Source of the DNA: Myxococcota bacterium
Lineage (GTDB): Bacteria; Myxococcota_A; UBA796; UBA2385
Assembly (NCBI GenBank): GCA_023150805.1
Contig: JAKLKF010000010.1
Coordinates: forward strand, 31,797 to 95,796
DNA length: 64,000 nucleotides
Direction: 5' to 3'
Shown here: piece by piece, positions 14,701 to 22,676 of the stretch
Layout: each line of letters starts with the position of its first letter
How positions within the stretch are numbered: the stretch's first letter is position 1
Program-made: the position numbers and the translations under genes
The notes under the pieces: generated by a model
Seen by the model: only the letters and a program-made list of their open reading frames with translations
What the model was told of the DNA's origin: nothing
Databases searched by the model: none

Positions 14701-15218
14701 TCCTTGCCGCGTTGGAAGTACTTGGGGTCTGGCTTGCCCGTGGCGGAGTCGCGCGGGAAACCGGCGTCGATCCAGTCCTTCCAGCCCTTGCGGATCATCG
14801 GCGCCTTCACACGCCGGTCCCCGTAGATGCGGCGCACCAGGGCCAGGCCCTTCTGGCACAGGCGCGGATCCCACCGGTGCGACGCCGTGTTCCCGTACAG
14901 GTCCCTGGCCTTCCCGTAGCCAAAGGTCGGCCCGATCCGGGTGATGATGCCGTTCTTGACGTGCGCGTTGAGCAGGCAGTTGTGCGTGTCGTTGGGCGCG
15001 CACAGGAAGGTGAAGGAGTAGTCGTGGGCGAAGATGTTCCGATAGGCCCGCTCCCAGTTTCGGTCGGGGTAGGTCGCCAGCGGGTTGTCGACCCGCACGG
15101 GCGCCAGGTAGCGGATGGGGGCGGCGGTCGCGGCTCCGGCCACGGAGACGCCGAGCACCGTCTTGAGGAAGGCGCGACGGGTCGCTTGCGCGGTGTCGGA
15201 GGGGCGGGGATCGGACAT
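11742..15218 (-). CDS. Tat-exported molybdopterin alpha subunit, type II DMSO reductase family (periplasmic Nar/Nxr-like)
   Basis: I chose the ATG at 15218, which has a GGAGG site, giving 1158 residues; an in-frame ATG at 15281 would overlap the upstream gene. A twin-arginine signal is present (RRAFLK, residues 14-19). The N-terminal Fe-S ligands read C73, D77, C81 and C121, where NarG has His, Cys, Cys, Cys. This CAPNDTHNC pattern fits the NxrA-like periplasmic branch. The Mo ligand is probably the Asp of HTDLPPGHP near residue 280, equivalent to the NarG aspartate. [21 protein letters not shown] and [10 protein letters not shown] are molybdopterin-binding landmarks. The substrate cannot be read from sequence; nitrate, nitrite, selenate, chlorate or an organic compound are all possible. 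Confidence 0.88.
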   Translation of the reverse strand: MSDPRPSDTAQATRRAFLKTVLGVSVAGAATAAPIRYLAPVRVDNPLATYPDRNWERAYRNIFAHDYSFTFLCAPNDTHNCLLNAHVKNGIITRIGPTFGYGKARDLYGNTASHRWDPRLCQKGLALVRRIYGDRRVKAPMIRKGWKDWIDAGFPRDSATGKPDPKYFQRGKDTWLRMEWDEAYDYSARAMLNIAQAYSGDEGAARLKAQDYDPAMIEAMEGAGTQSIKVRGGMAFLGATRIFGLYRFANLMALADDAIRGVGPEKAHGARGWDSYSWHTDLPPGHPMVTGAQTNDFDLFSVEHSKLCFVWGMNWITTKMPDSHWMTEARLKGTKVVAITVEYSATASKSDEVLVIRPGTDPALALGFAQTIISEGLYDKTWVETNTDLPFLIRMDTLQPLRPGEVQGLEEPGKGEGLGSAGIVPAGTKPAPGKTHKEQLIPESLLPDMGAYVVWDAGSGRPVRITRDQVGPRARGVRPDLKAAVKVKLADGTEVEARTHFSLLAQYLDENMTAAQVSAITGAPEESIRALAREIAANPEKTIFATGMGPNQFFNADLKDRAILLVAGLTRNLGFPGGNVGSYAGNYRAAIFGGMPLYTTEDPYHLQLDPKGKVSLHKYSHYESLHYFNNGDRPLRVGHALLTGAGHMPAPTKAMWLNNSNSVIGNVKWHFDVVHNTLPRIEMIAYSDWWWTGSCEYADIVFACDSWAEFRHIDMTGSCTNPFVQIFPKSPIRRVFDTKSDIEIIAGVSKAIGSRLADPRFAQAWHFVDHEQVEVYLQRIIDGSFSLTGYDINELHALAKQGIPALVNMRTYPRMSSFEQARGEQPWHTKSGRLEYYRFEQEFIDNGENLIVHREPVDSTFYEPNAIAAAPHPALRPTPPETYGLRREDVGSEVRQGRHVQYSVEDLLKTKHPLVAKGHKFVYHTPKYRHGAHTTPVDTDFTGVLFGPFGDVYRHDKRMPSVTEGYVDMHPQDAKELGLQEGDYVYVDADPEDRPYRGWKAGTEEYKLARLMLRVRFYPGTPRGITRTWHNMYGATFGSIRGQETRPDGLAKNPDTHYQAMYRYGSHQSATRAWLKPTQMTESLVHKDMFGQALMKGFLPDVHCPVGAPREAFVKFEKAEDGGMGGSGLWRPAELGLRPTYENETMTAYLSGAFIGKV

Positions 15219-15237
15219 CAGGGCCTCCAGCGGGAGT

Positions 15238-16095
15238 TCAGGTCGACTCGTCGAGGGCGGGTTCATTGAGAAGAGAGTCATCGAGGACGGAGTCCGTGAG
15301 GACAGAGCGAGGGGTGGCGTCGCGGATCGGCACGCCGGGGAGCGAGCGTTCCAGCGTGCGAAGGAGCATGCGGTCCATGTCCAGCCCGCAGCCGGCGCTG
15401 GTGCGGTGGAGCTGGACGTGCAGAGCGCCGTCGTTCATGCCGAGCACCTCCAGGCGGGTGCCGGGGGAGATGCGGGCGAGCTTCTGGGCGGCCTTGTCGA
15501 GTGCCGGCGCGAGCGAATCCGGGACGGGGGCAAGGCGGAAGGGGCTCCTGGCGTCGACGTGCAGCAGGTCGACGCAGCGCGCGGAAGAGGGGGGCGACTC
15601 GACGCGGCTCGCATAGACGCCCGTGGACAGGCCGCTGACCAGTCCGAGGAAGGCTTCGCGCCACCAGGTGCACAGGTCGGGCACCGCGACCTGGCCTCCA
15701 CAGGGGGCCCGCTCGGTGCGGCTGGTGACCCGGCCTTCCACGCGGGTGAAGCCTGGGTACATGCAGGGGCTTCCCAGGGTCGGCAAGATGCTCTCGAGGT
15801 CCACCAGGGTCAGATCGACTCGGTGGAACTGGCGGAAGGAGGAACCCAGGCCGTAGCTGTGGTCGAAGACCCGTCGCAGCAGGCCCTCGCGGTCCACGTT
15901 CCCAGCCGCCGCGACCAGCACACCTTCATCGTCGTCGATCCGTGCGGAGGGCAGGATGGTGCGCAGGGCAGAGCGCCGAGCCGCCTCCCACCGTCGAGCG
16001 AGGTCCGAAGTGGCAGAGCCCGGTTGCACAGCAGATCGATGCGCCGCCTGGACCGAGGAGGGTTCGGCGGTGGGGACAGCGGGAGGTGGGTGCAT
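15238..16095 (-). CDS. Unrecognised 285-residue protein with a NifU-like C-terminal stretch
   Basis: I do not recognise this family. It lies 19 bases before the alpha-subunit gene on the same strand, so it is probably the first gene of that operon. There is no signal peptide. The middle has MYPGF, then CGGQ, LCTWWREAFLGLVSGL and RCVDLL, a Cys pattern slightly like V4R or related small-ligand domains. Residues ~210-270 (KLARISPGTRLEVLGMNDGALHVQL split by a turn, then SAGCGLDMDRML and LERSLPGV) are arranged like the NifU C-terminal Fe-S scaffold domain, but with a single Cys in place of CxxC. A cofactor-assembly or sensing role for the molybdoenzyme is an inference. Confidence 0.6.
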   Translation of the reverse strand: MHPPPAVPTAEPSSVQAAHRSAVQPGSATSDLARRWEAARRSALRTILPSARIDDDEGVLVAAAGNVDREGLLRRVFDHSYGLGSSFRQFHRVDLTLVDLESILPTLGSPCMYPGFTRVEGRVTSRTERAPCGGQVAVPDLCTWWREAFLGLVSGLSTGVYASRVESPPSSARCVDLLHVDARSPFRLAPVPDSLAPALDKAAQKLARISPGTRLEVLGMNDGALHVQLHRTSAGCGLDMDRMLLRTLERSLPGVPIRDATPRSVLTDSVLDDSLLNEPALDEST

Positions 16096-16144
16096 GCGGG
16101 CCCGGGGCAGAGGAGTGCCCTTGGCGCTGATTCAAGTTGCGTGC

Positions 16145-16156
16145 CAAACCGGTTTG
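16145..16156. promoter_or_regulatory. 12-base perfect palindrome upstream of the molybdoenzyme operon
   Basis: CAAACCGGTTTG lies 49 bases before the first gene of the operon (start 16095) in the 189-base gap after the arsM-like stop. This gap is less GC-rich than the genes around it. A dimeric regulator site is plausible. It is not an FNR or Fur consensus. Confidence 0.35.
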
Positions 16157-16284
16157 TCGGAGGTGAAGATCCAGTAAAGCAGCAGGATGGCTGTCTCCAT
16201 CCGCACAGCGATGCGGGCGGATCATCGTTGGAGTGGGCGAAACAGCACAGTGTGTGTGGTGGAAATCGCCCTAGCGGCGCCCGC

Positions 16285-17184
16285 TCAGCAACAGGCGCGG
16301 GTGGCAGGGCGGCGGGCCTCGATGGTGGCCGCCTGGACGTAGTCCTCGACCCCGCGACCGGGCGCCCAGTCGCGGATGAACGCGCGCGACTCGTCCTTGG
16401 GCGCGATGCGCACCTCCTGGAAGCCGGCCGCCGCGATCACCCGGGCCAACTCGTCCAGCTCCATGGCGTTGCCGATGCAGCCGGCGATCAGCGCCAGGTC
16501 CTGCCTCATCTCGGGGGGCAGGGGGGCCGTCGCCACCACGTCGGAGATCGCCAGGCGGCCGCCGGGCTTGAGCACGCGGAAGGCCTCGCGGAAGACCTGG
16601 GCCTTGTCCGGCGACAGGTTGATCACGCAGTTGCTCAGGATCACGTCCGCCACCATGTCGGGCACCGGCAGGTGCTCGATCTCGCCCAGGCGGAACTCGA
16701 CGTTGCGGTAGCCGCCCTTCGCCGCGTTGCCGCGGGCGCGGCAGACCATGTCCGGCGTCATGTCGACCCCGATCACGCGGCCCGCGTCGCCCACCTCGTG
16801 CGCGGCCAGGAAGCAGTCGAAGCCCGCCCCCGCGCCCAGGTCCACCACCACCTCGCCCGGTCGCAGGGCGGCGATGGCCTTGGGGTTGCCGCAGCCCAGG
16901 CCCAGGTCGGCGCCCTCGGGCACCAGGCCCAGGTCGGCCTCGGAGTAGCCCAGGCGGGTCGAGATCAGGCGCTGCACCGCGCTGTCGTCGGAGACGCCGC
17001 AGCAGGAGGCGGGCTTGCCGGTCGTCTGGCCCAGGTCCGCGGCGCGGGCGACGCTGGCGTAGGTCTGGCGGACCTGGTCGCGGTGGCCGTCGTGGAGGTG
17101 GGCCTGCGCCGCCGGCGAGGGGGCGGCCGGCGCGCAGCAGGAGGAGGCGGCGGGGGCGGCCTGGGGGAGGGGCTTGCCGGCCAT
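16285..17184 (-). CDS. arsM: Arsenite S-adenosylmethionine methyltransferase (ArsM-like)
   Basis: The 299-residue protein starts at an ATG with GGAG six bases before. It has the ArsM core: GLGCGNP, then the SAM site DLGAGAGFDCFLAA, GVDMTPDM, SNCVINLSPDK and FRVLKPGGRLAISDVV. The As(III)-binding cysteines of the family fit the Cys in KPASCCG, in SNCVIN and in AGCIGNAM. A CC pair near the N-terminus (ASSCCAP) and another at the extreme C-terminus (RACC) are extra thiols often seen in ArsM. It methylates arsenite to volatile or exported forms in the cytoplasm. No arsR or arsenite pump is adjacent. The gap to the molybdoenzyme operon makes co-transcription uncertain. Confidence 0.92.
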   Translation of the reverse strand: MAGKPLPQAAPAASSCCAPAAPSPAAQAHLHDGHRDQVRQTYASVARAADLGQTTGKPASCCGVSDDSAVQRLISTRLGYSEADLGLVPEGADLGLGCGNPKAIAALRPGEVVVDLGAGAGFDCFLAAHEVGDAGRVIGVDMTPDMVCRARGNAAKGGYRNVEFRLGEIEHLPVPDMVADVILSNCVINLSPDKAQVFREAFRVLKPGGRLAISDVVATAPLPPEMRQDLALIAGCIGNAMELDELARVIAAAGFQEVRIAPKDESRAFIRDWAPGRGVEDYVQAATIEARRPATRACC

Positions 17185-17259
17185 GGGCGGCTCCGGGTCC
17201 GGGGGGTGGCGGTGGGCCTAACCCGCGCCACGCCCCGCACGGACCTGCGGCGCTCTGGC

Positions 17260-18126
17260 TCAGCGGCGGGTGTGGATGCCCAGGCCGGTGCTGTTCTTGC
17301 CGCGGTACTCCGGCGAGCCGCCCGCCCCGTCGCGGGCGTAGGCCCCCGAGCCCCCGTCGTACTTCACGACCGCGTCGAAGCCGTGGGCCAGCAGGTCCTT
17401 CTGCATGGCGGCGCCCGACTTGTCGTGGGCCACGATCGCGAAGGCCTGGCCGTCGCGGATGCCGACCAGGATGTGCATGGTCTGTCGCATCTGCTGGGCC
17501 TGGATGCCACCGGCGCCCTGGTCGAAGCGCTGCTTGTCCCGCAGATCCTGGCTGCTCACGGCGCGCCCGCCCTCGATCAGCAAGGCGCCGCCGCCCATGA
17601 AGTCCTTGACCGGGTTGCCGAGCTGGCCGAAGGCCGCCTGGATCTCCTCGCCCTTGCGGCCGGCGGCCCGGCCCACCACGACGCTGCCGTCCTGCAACAC
17701 GGCCATCCCGCCGCGCCCGGCGGCCTTCTCGTGGCCCTGGGTGTCGAGCTTGCCATCGCGCATGATGGGGCCGGCGCTCTGGACGTAGTCGACGGTGAAG
17801 GTGCCCGACAGCACGGCGTCGTAGCCGTCCGCACCCTGCTTCTGCCCTGCGAGTGCGGCGTCGGGCCCCTGCTTCGCCGCGGCGTACAACACGTCGACCT
17901 GGTCGATGGGGTAGACCGTGTAGCCCAGGCGGGAGAGGGCCGAGAGGTCGGGCGGCGGGCGCCGCGCCTCGTCGGTGCCGGGGCGCTGGCTGTTGAGCGG
18001 GTGGAGCTTCAGCGCGTCGGCGGCGGCCGCGTTGCCGGCGAGCTGGGCCACCTCGGGCGCGGGAGAGGAGGCGCGGGGGGTGGCGGCGGCGGCGGGGGTC
18101 TTCTGCGGGGGGAGCGTGGACTTCAC
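17260..18126 (-). CDS. Phosphodiester glycosidase-like protein
   Basis: The start is the GTG at 18126 because GAGG lies just upstream; a GTG six bases earlier is possible. Of 288 residues, the first ~70 are Pro/Ala-rich and low in complexity. The rest matches the phosphodiester-glycosidase (NAGPA-like) fold: GGMAVLQDGSVVVG, MGGGALLIEGG, QTMHILVGIRDGQAFAIV, then a KYDGGSGAYARDG segment where the family has L-D-G-G-G-S. The first Gly of that motif is kept but the order is altered, so activity is uncertain. There is no obvious signal peptide with this start. It is divergent from the AlkD-like gene (91 bases between starts). Confidence 0.7.
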   Translation of the reverse strand: MKSTLPPQKTPAAAATPRASSPAPEVAQLAGNAAAADALKLHPLNSQRPGTDEARRPPPDLSALSRLGYTVYPIDQVDVLYAAAKQGPDAALAGQKQGADGYDAVLSGTFTVDYVQSAGPIMRDGKLDTQGHEKAAGRGGMAVLQDGSVVVGRAAGRKGEEIQAAFGQLGNPVKDFMGGGALLIEGGRAVSSQDLRDKQRFDQGAGGIQAQQMRQTMHILVGIRDGQAFAIVAHDKSGAAMQKDLLAHGFDAVVKYDGGSGAYARDGAGGSPEYRGKNSTGLGIHTRR

Positions 18127-18216
18127 GGGCACCTCGGCGCGGGAGAGGATCGCGCGGGGGAGGGGGCGGGTCAACGGGGGGCGGCCCTCTGCGCTCGGGC
18201 TGCGATAGGAGGCGTC

Positions 18217-18984
18217 ATGCGCGGCTTCTCCCTCTCGTCGACCGACCCCGCTGCCCCGTCCCGCGTCTCTGGTGATGTGCCCGAGCAGGTCCTCTCCCGC
18301 GTGATGGAGCAGGTCCGGGCGCAGGCGGACCCCGCCCGCGCGGCGGCCGAGAAGGCCTACCTCAAGAGCGCGCTGACCTTTCACGGCCTGACCCTGCCCA
18401 AGGTGCACGCCGTCGAGCGGCAGATCGAGGCGATGGTCACGCCGGAGCAGCTCCGGCCGGTCGTCGAGCGCCTGTGGGCCGAGCCAGTGCACGAGCCGCG
18501 GGCCGTGGCCGTGGAGCTGCTGGAGCGCCGGGCCCGCTGGTTGACCTCGACGGATCTGTCCTGGATCGAGGTGATCCTGCGGGACTGTCACACCTGGGCC
18601 TACGTCGACGCCATCGCCGTCCACGCCGTCGGATCGGTCGTGGAGCGGGAGCCCCCGGCCGCGGCGGTCCTGGACCGGTGGATCGTGGACGGTGACTTCT
18701 GGATCCGTCGCTCGGCCCTGCTGGCCCTGCTGCTGCCCTTGCGGCAGGGTCGCGGCGACCCGGCGCGCTTCCTCCGCTACGCCCAGGGCTGCCTGGCGGA
18801 CAACGAGGTCTTCATCCGCAAGGCGGTGGGCTGGGTGCTACGGGAGATGGGCAAGCAGCGCCCGGCCGAGGTCGAGGCCTTCGTGCGGGCGCACCATGCA
18901 CAGATGTCGGGGCTGACCTTCCGGGAGGCGATCCGCTCGCAGCCGGCGCAGGTGCAGGAGGCGCTGCGGGCGCTGCGGGGGTGA
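18217..18984 (+). CDS. AlkD-like DNA glycosylase (DNA alkylation repair family)
   Basis: The start ATG at 18217 follows an AGGAGG site. The 255-residue all-helical protein has the HEAT-like repeat pattern of AlkD. The active-site landmarks are TWAYVD (Trp and Asp four residues apart, as in AlkD W109/D113) and DFWIRRSALLA (aromatic and double Arg). Family members remove N3- and N7-alkylated purines from DNA without base flipping. It is single-gene, divergent from the phosphodiester-glycosidase-like gene and convergent with the ferritin-like gene, with a hairpin right after its stop. Confidence 0.88.
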   Translation: MRGFSLSSTDPAAPSRVSGDVPEQVLSRVMEQVRAQADPARAAAEKAYLKSALTFHGLTLPKVHAVERQIEAMVTPEQLRPVVERLWAEPVHEPRAVAVELLERRARWLTSTDLSWIEVILRDCHTWAYVDAIAVHAVGSVVEREPPAAAVLDRWIVDGDFWIRRSALLALLLPLRQGRGDPARFLRYAQGCLADNEVFIRKAVGWVLREMGKQRPAEVEAFVRAHHAQMSGLTFREAIRSQPAQVQEALRALRG

Positions 18985-19002
18985 GGGGGCTCTGTGGCCC
19001 CC
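18985..19002. terminator. GC hairpin between convergent genes
   Basis: GGGGGC, a TCTGTG loop, and GCCCCC form a perfect six-pair stem immediately after the AlkD-like stop and 20 bases from the end of the ferritin-like gene. It has no U-run, so it would be a weak or Rho-assisted stop for both directions. Confidence 0.45.
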
Positions 19003-19021
19003 CAGCACTTCTCTGAGGGCT

Positions 19022-20023
19022 TCAACCGAGCGCGCCGCTGGCCGGCAGGATCACCTGCAGGAAGGCACGCTCTCGCACGGCCTCCCGCGTCCTGGCTGCC
19101 AGCCGGCCAAAGGGCTCGAGCTCGTCGCCTGCGGCTCCGGCCTTCCACGCCGCGGCGTAGTGCCCCTCGATCCGCTGCCGCGCCTCGCTCCGGAGCTCCG
19201 GGTGCTGCCCCAGCAGCCAGCGCAGGGTCCGCCAGCCCAGGGCGGCGTGGGTCTCCTCGTCCTGGGCGATGCCGCCGAGCATGGCGGTCAGGGCCGGGTC
19301 GGCCGTGCGCTGGCTGGCCTCGCGCAGCCACAGGGCGCCGATGGTCTCGCCGACACAGGCCTCGTCGACCAGGCGGCGCATGACGCCTTGGGGGCCCAGG
19401 TCGACGTCCAGGGCGCCCCGCACGTCCAGCGGCCCGGGGCCGTGGGCCTGCCCGGAGAAGCGCTCGGCCAGGCCGAAGGCGACCTGGGCGTGGCGGATCT
19501 CGTCGGAGGCGGCCTGGTGGGTGTCCAGCAAGAGCTGGGGTGGGGCGCCCAGGTGCAGCAGCTCGAGCGCGACGCGGTGGAAGCTGGCCACGCTGGCGTG
19601 CTCACCGGCGGCCATGGCCAGGAAGTGCCGGACCAGCGTGGCGCGCGCTGTGGCGTCCAGGTCGGCGAGGTCGATGTCGGCGGGGCCGGTCCAGTCGCGA
19701 CGGTGCGCCACCGGCGCGGTGCGGATCTCATCCGCCACCGTGAAGGGGCGGCCTACGCCGCCGTCCCCAGAAGGCGAACCACCGCCGTCGCCCCCACCGC
19801 CGTCCTCGCCACCGCCGTCGCCCCCGTCGCCGGTGTCGCCGCTGTCGTCGTCCTTGTCGCCACAGGCCACGACGCCGAGCATCAGGCCTCCCAGCGGCGG
19901 GGCGCCGCCGAGGCGGAGCGGGCCCCTGGCGTCCGTGGCCGGTGCGGTCCCTGCGCCGCTGGCGGCCGCGGCCCCCATCCCAGCCAGGATCAGGGCGAGC
20001 AGGACTTGTTCGTTACGGGGCAT
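19022..20023 (-). CDS. Ferritin-like di-iron domain lipoprotein
   Basis: The start ATG at 20023 has AGGAGG five bases before it. The 333-residue protein has a signal-like N-terminus, a lipobox-like GVVACGD near residue 54, and then an Asp/Gly linker (GDTGDGGDGGGEDGG) of the kind common in myxobacterial surface lipoproteins. The C-terminal ~200 residues form a four-helix ferritin-like bundle with carboxylate/His pairs: GEHASVASF, SDEIRHAQVAF, DEACVGETIGAL and QDEETHAALGW. These should bind two metals. An extracytoplasmic iron-storage, oxidase or peroxide-scavenging role is inferred. It lies directly downstream of a decayed paralogue. Confidence 0.8.
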   Translation of the reverse strand: MPRNEQVLLALILAGMGAAAASGAGTAPATDARGPLRLGGAPPLGGLMLGVVACGDKDDDSGDTGDGGDGGGEDGGGGDGGGSPSGDGGVGRPFTVADEIRTAPVAHRRDWTGPADIDLADLDATARATLVRHFLAMAAGEHASVASFHRVALELLHLGAPPQLLLDTHQAASDEIRHAQVAFGLAERFSGQAHGPGPLDVRGALDVDLGPQGVMRRLVDEACVGETIGALWLREASQRTADPALTAMLGGIAQDEETHAALGWRTLRWLLGQHPELRSEARQRIEGHYAAAWKAGAAGDELEPFGRLAARTREAVRERAFLQVILPASGALG

Positions 20024-20087
20024 CAGACCTCCTGATGCCACAGTGGCAGGGTCCCGCCGGGAAGGCAAGCGCTCCTGGACGGCTCCG

Positions 20088-20914
20088 TCAGCTCCCGAGC
20101 CAGGGGCAGGACGATGTGGTCCAGGCCCACCCGGCGTACCCGCTCTCGGCTGGCCGGGCCCAGGCAGCCGTGGCGTCGGCGAGGGCCTCGTCTGCCACCG
20201 CGCGAAGCTCGGGCTGAGCGTCGAGCAGCCACGAGAGCGTCCGCCAGGCCAGCGCCGCATGGCGCGTCTCGTCTTCGGCGAACTCCGCATCAGGGCCAGG
20301 GAGAAGCGCGCGAAGGCCGCCACAGAGGCGTGTTCGGCCTGGCCCGCCCGGACCCAACGCGCGACGATGGCCGGCACCAGCGCCGCGGGCACCGGGGCCG
20401 GGCTGCAGGCGGTGTGCCAGTCTGCCCGGCGTGCCGGGAGGGCGACGCGAGCGCGTTGGTCCACCAGGAAGGGGTGGCCTTCGTCCCCCTTGCTGATGTC
20501 CTCTTCCTGCTTCCATCGGGTACCGAAGCAGCAGGCCTCATCCAGCCAGGCCGGTCCGCAGGTCGCCGTCATGCCCCAGATCATGCCTGCGTCCGCGTCC
20601 CACTCCCGGCGCGCGGCGCCTGTGCACGCTCCGACCGCATTGACTTCCTCTACCGGTTCGGACATGCACCGGTCCTCGTTTCTCACGTCTGTGACGAAGC
20701 ACAGGAAGTCCTCTCCCGCCTCTGGCGTGTCGCCCTCGGGCGCCCAGCCCCATTGTCCGGCGTCTGAGACGATGGCGAAGGGCAATGCGTCCACTTCCTC
20801 CGCGACGCAGGTGCCGTAGTCGCCGGCGTGCTGGGGATCGTACTTGTCGTCGCAGCCCGTGGTCGCCAGCAGTGCCAACGCGCGGGTCAGCTGCGCGCGA
20901 ATCCGTTCGTCCAT
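20088..20914 (-). pseudogene. Decayed paralogue of the ferritin-like lipoprotein
   Basis: The frame opens at 20914 with a lipoprotein-like N-terminus (LLATTGCDDKYD) and a Cys-rich middle, then reaches AEHASVAAFARFSLAL, the first ferritin-like helix. The next ~90 residues present in the intact downstream copy are missing. The last helix pair (FAEDETRHAALAWRTL, then QPELRAVADEAL) appears in a different frame right after the first helix. The end of the domain (a VLPLA-type segment like VILPAS in the intact copy) shifts frame again near 20090. An internal deletion plus at least two frameshifts are therefore visible. A sequencing error could explain a single shift but not the deletion. Confidence 0.75.
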
Positions 20915-20961
20915 CTGTGACAGGGCGGCCAGGCTGGTGGGCGGGGCGCGATCCGCAGCGT

Positions 20962-20984
20962 GCGGCGTGGGGGTCCCGTGCCGC
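20962..20984. terminator. Strong hairpin at the left border of the defence island
   Basis: GCGGCGTGGG, a GGT loop and CCCGTGCCGC pair over ten positions (two G-U). It lies 27 bases past the AbiEii stop on the minus strand. There is no U-run, so it is a possible terminator of the abiE operon only. The rest of 20915-21010 holds no gene. Confidence 0.35.
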
Positions 20985-21010
20985 AGGGGTTCGAATACGA
21001 GACCTGCAGT

Positions 21011-21826
21011 TCAGGCGCCATCGCCCGCCCACGGCTCACCGGGCAGGCGCGCGACGAGGGTGGACAGGATCCGGTCGAGCGCAGCTTCCGGGTCCCACAC
21101 CACGCCGGGGCGCAGCAGCGGCGTCATGTCGTGCCGGAACACGTCCTGCCGGCGCTTGTCGTGCAGGTTCTGCTCGAAGAGCGCGCGGGTGACGCGGTGG
21201 CCGCCCTCGGCCATGTAGTGCTGGAACACCTCGACGAGCCGACCGGGGTCGGCGCCCGCGTCGAGCGCGCGGTCGAGGTCGAAGAGGTCGCGGCCTTTCT
21301 TGCGCTGGTACAGGGCGCGCAGCTTGGTGCCCATGAGCTCGTCCAGCGGGAAGGTGGTCAGCGCGGCCTCACCCTTGAACCAATCGGTCTCCACCGCGAA
21401 CGGACGGCGCTCCCAGCCGAGAAGGCAGAAGTGCTCCCGGGAGTTGATCTCGACCTTCACCCGCATCGGCCGCGCCGGGGGGCCCTCCGACGAGATGCGG
21501 TAGACCAGGTTGACCCGTCCCTCCTTGAGTTCCCGCTTGGGCGTGCCCAGCCACGGGTCCAGCGCGGCGCGGACCCGGTCGAAGGTCGGCCCGATCGGCC
21601 CCGGCCGCGTCTGCACCAGGTCGATGTCCTCGGAGTACCGGGCGCCCGGCGCGAGGTGGAGCTTGTGCAGGGCGGTGCCGCCGCGGAACGCGAGCGCGTC
21701 CGCGAGCTCGGGCACGCGGAAGATCTCGATGAGGGCGCGCGAGAGGACGAGGTCCTGCTCGATCATCGCGTCGTCACGCCACGGCGCCCTGGCCCTCCAC
21801 GCGTCGATGGATGGGATCGGGATCAC
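21011..21826 (-). CDS. abiEii: AbiEii-type nucleotidyltransferase toxin
   Basis: I take the GTG at 21826, which overlaps the antitoxin stop (GTGA), rather than longer in-frame starts that run inside the antitoxin gene. This gives 271 residues. The nucleotidyltransferase motifs are FRGGTALHKLHL (residues 47-58) and RYSEDIDLV (63-71), with metal-binding D67 and D69. Downstream are the basic GTKLRALYQRKKGRD and DLFDLDRAL segments typical of the AbiEii/MenT group. Such toxins transfer nucleotides to tRNA or another RNA and stop growth on phage infection. The pair forms a type IV toxin-antitoxin abortive-infection system. Confidence 0.88.
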   Translation of the reverse strand: MIPIPSIDAWRARAPWRDDAMIEQDLVLSRALIEIFRVPELADALAFRGGTALHKLHLAPGARYSEDIDLVQTRPGPIGPTFDRVRAALDPWLGTPKRELKEGRVNLVYRISSEGPPARPMRVKVEINSREHFCLLGWERRPFAVETDWFKGEAALTTFPLDELMGTKLRALYQRKKGRDLFDLDRALDAGADPGRLVEVFQHYMAEGGHRVTRALFEQNLHDKRRQDVFRHDMTPLLRPGVVWDPEAALDRILSTLVARLPGEPWAGDGA

Positions 21827-22617
21827 AGCTCGTCGGGCTCCACGTCGGCGTTCACGATCAGGCGCCAGCGGGCGTCTCGAAGGGCGCTGCGGGTGGGCGC
21901 CGAGCGTCGAAGCGGCGTCGATGCGGCAGCCCTGGCGTCCACGTCGGGCAGCAGCGCGGCCGCGAGGGCCGGCTGGTCGACGCGCTCCAGCATCCAGCCG
22001 AGCCGCTGGGCCCACGCGACCGGGGCGCGCCGGCCCTCCGCGGCGAGCGCGTCGGGGTCGATCTCCTCGGCCAGCTCGGAAAGGACGGTGGCGACGTGCG
22101 AGAGCCCGCCGCAGCGCTCAGCGTAGCCGACCAGCTCCAGCGCGGTGGCGGCCGGGGTGGCGACGCGGACCGTGCCCATGCGGGTGTTGCGGGTCTGAGT
22201 CGGAGTGTCGGCCATGTCGTGGCGGGCGATGAAGTCGACGTGGACGGGGCCCAGCGCGATCGGCTTGCGGTTGCGCGCCACGACGACCTGGGTGCGCTGG
22301 GGCGCCTGGTGGGCCGCGCCGTGCATCGCGGCGGCGGTGAGGAGGGCCAGGTAGTAGGGCTCGCCGAGCCAGCGCATCAGGGGGTCGAGGAAGTGCTCGG
22401 CCGGCCAGGCGCCCATCTCGCGGTACTCGGGGGGCAGGACCAGGTGGAAGCCGCGGTAGGGACTCGCGATCAGTCGCTTGCGGCGCAGGCGGCCAAGCGC
22501 CATGTAGGCGGCCTCTCGCGTGCCGCCCAGGCCCGCCACGGCGTCGTCGATGGTGAACCACCACCGGCCGCGGGCGGGGAGGGTGTCGAGCCAGGTGCGG
22601 GCGGAGTCGGAAGTCAT
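21823..22617 (-). CDS. abiEi: AbiEi-type antitoxin/transcriptional regulator
   Basis: This 264-residue protein has an N-terminal winged helix (WFTIDDAVAGLGGTREAAYMALGRL, shown in part) followed by the AbiEi C-terminal antitoxin domain. Landmarks are YRGFHLVLPPEY, YYLALLTAAAMHG, VDFIARHD and VATPAATALELVGY. AbiEi antitoxins repress their own promoter and counteract AbiEii without stable binding. There is no Shine-Dalgarno sequence before the ATG. A TAGTTT hexamer ending 9 bases upstream suggests a leaderless transcript. The toxin gene follows with a GTGA overlap. Confidence 0.88.
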   Translation of the reverse strand: MTSDSARTWLDTLPARGRWWFTIDDAVAGLGGTREAAYMALGRLRRKRLIASPYRGFHLVLPPEYREMGAWPAEHFLDPLMRWLGEPYYLALLTAAAMHGAAHQAPQRTQVVVARNRKPIALGPVHVDFIARHDMADTPTQTRNTRMGTVRVATPAATALELVGYAERCGGLSHVATVLSELAEEIDPDALAAEGRRAPVAWAQRLGWMLERVDQPALAAALLPDVDARAAASTPLRRSAPTRSALRDARWRLIVNADVEPDEL

Positions 22618-22626
22618 CGCCAGCCG

Positions 22627-22632
22627 AAACTA
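22627..22632 (-). promoter_or_regulatory. Possible -10 box of a leaderless abiE transcript
   Basis: On the minus strand TAGTTT stands 9 bases before the AbiEi ATG inside GCGTTAGTTTC. A TTCCCC hexamer lies 17 bases further up. A nearly identical GCGTTAGTCTC precedes the next gene of the island, and neither gene has a ribosome site. The shared motif is seen; its promoter role is inferred. Confidence 0.35.
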
Positions 22633-22676
22633 ACGCGACGCGTGTGTTTGGGGAAGAGATGAGTTCGGGGCGGAGC

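Noticed and set aside
11691..15269. Long plus-strand open frame of about 1190 codons opposite the alpha subunit
   Set aside because: It is the antisense of a well-supported molybdoenzyme gene. High GC makes stops rare in such frames, and its translation has Val/Gly/Asp-rich shadow composition.
15219..15281. Upstream ATG at 15281 as start of the alpha subunit
   Set aside because: It has no ribosome site, overlaps the preceding gene by 44 bases and would put 21 residues before the Tat signal. ATG 15218 has GGAGG.
16121..16135. FNR-type site (TTGGCGCTGATTCAA) before the molybdoenzyme operon
   Set aside because: Only the outer TTG and CAA agree with TTGAT-N4-ATCAA and the spacing is off by one.
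20985..21001. tRNA-like TTCGAAT loop (20990-20996) at the island border, possible attachment site
   Set aside because: The bases on either side do not form a T stem (AGGGG against ACGAG) and no anticodon or acceptor arm can be drawn. No second copy was seen near 41.7 kb.
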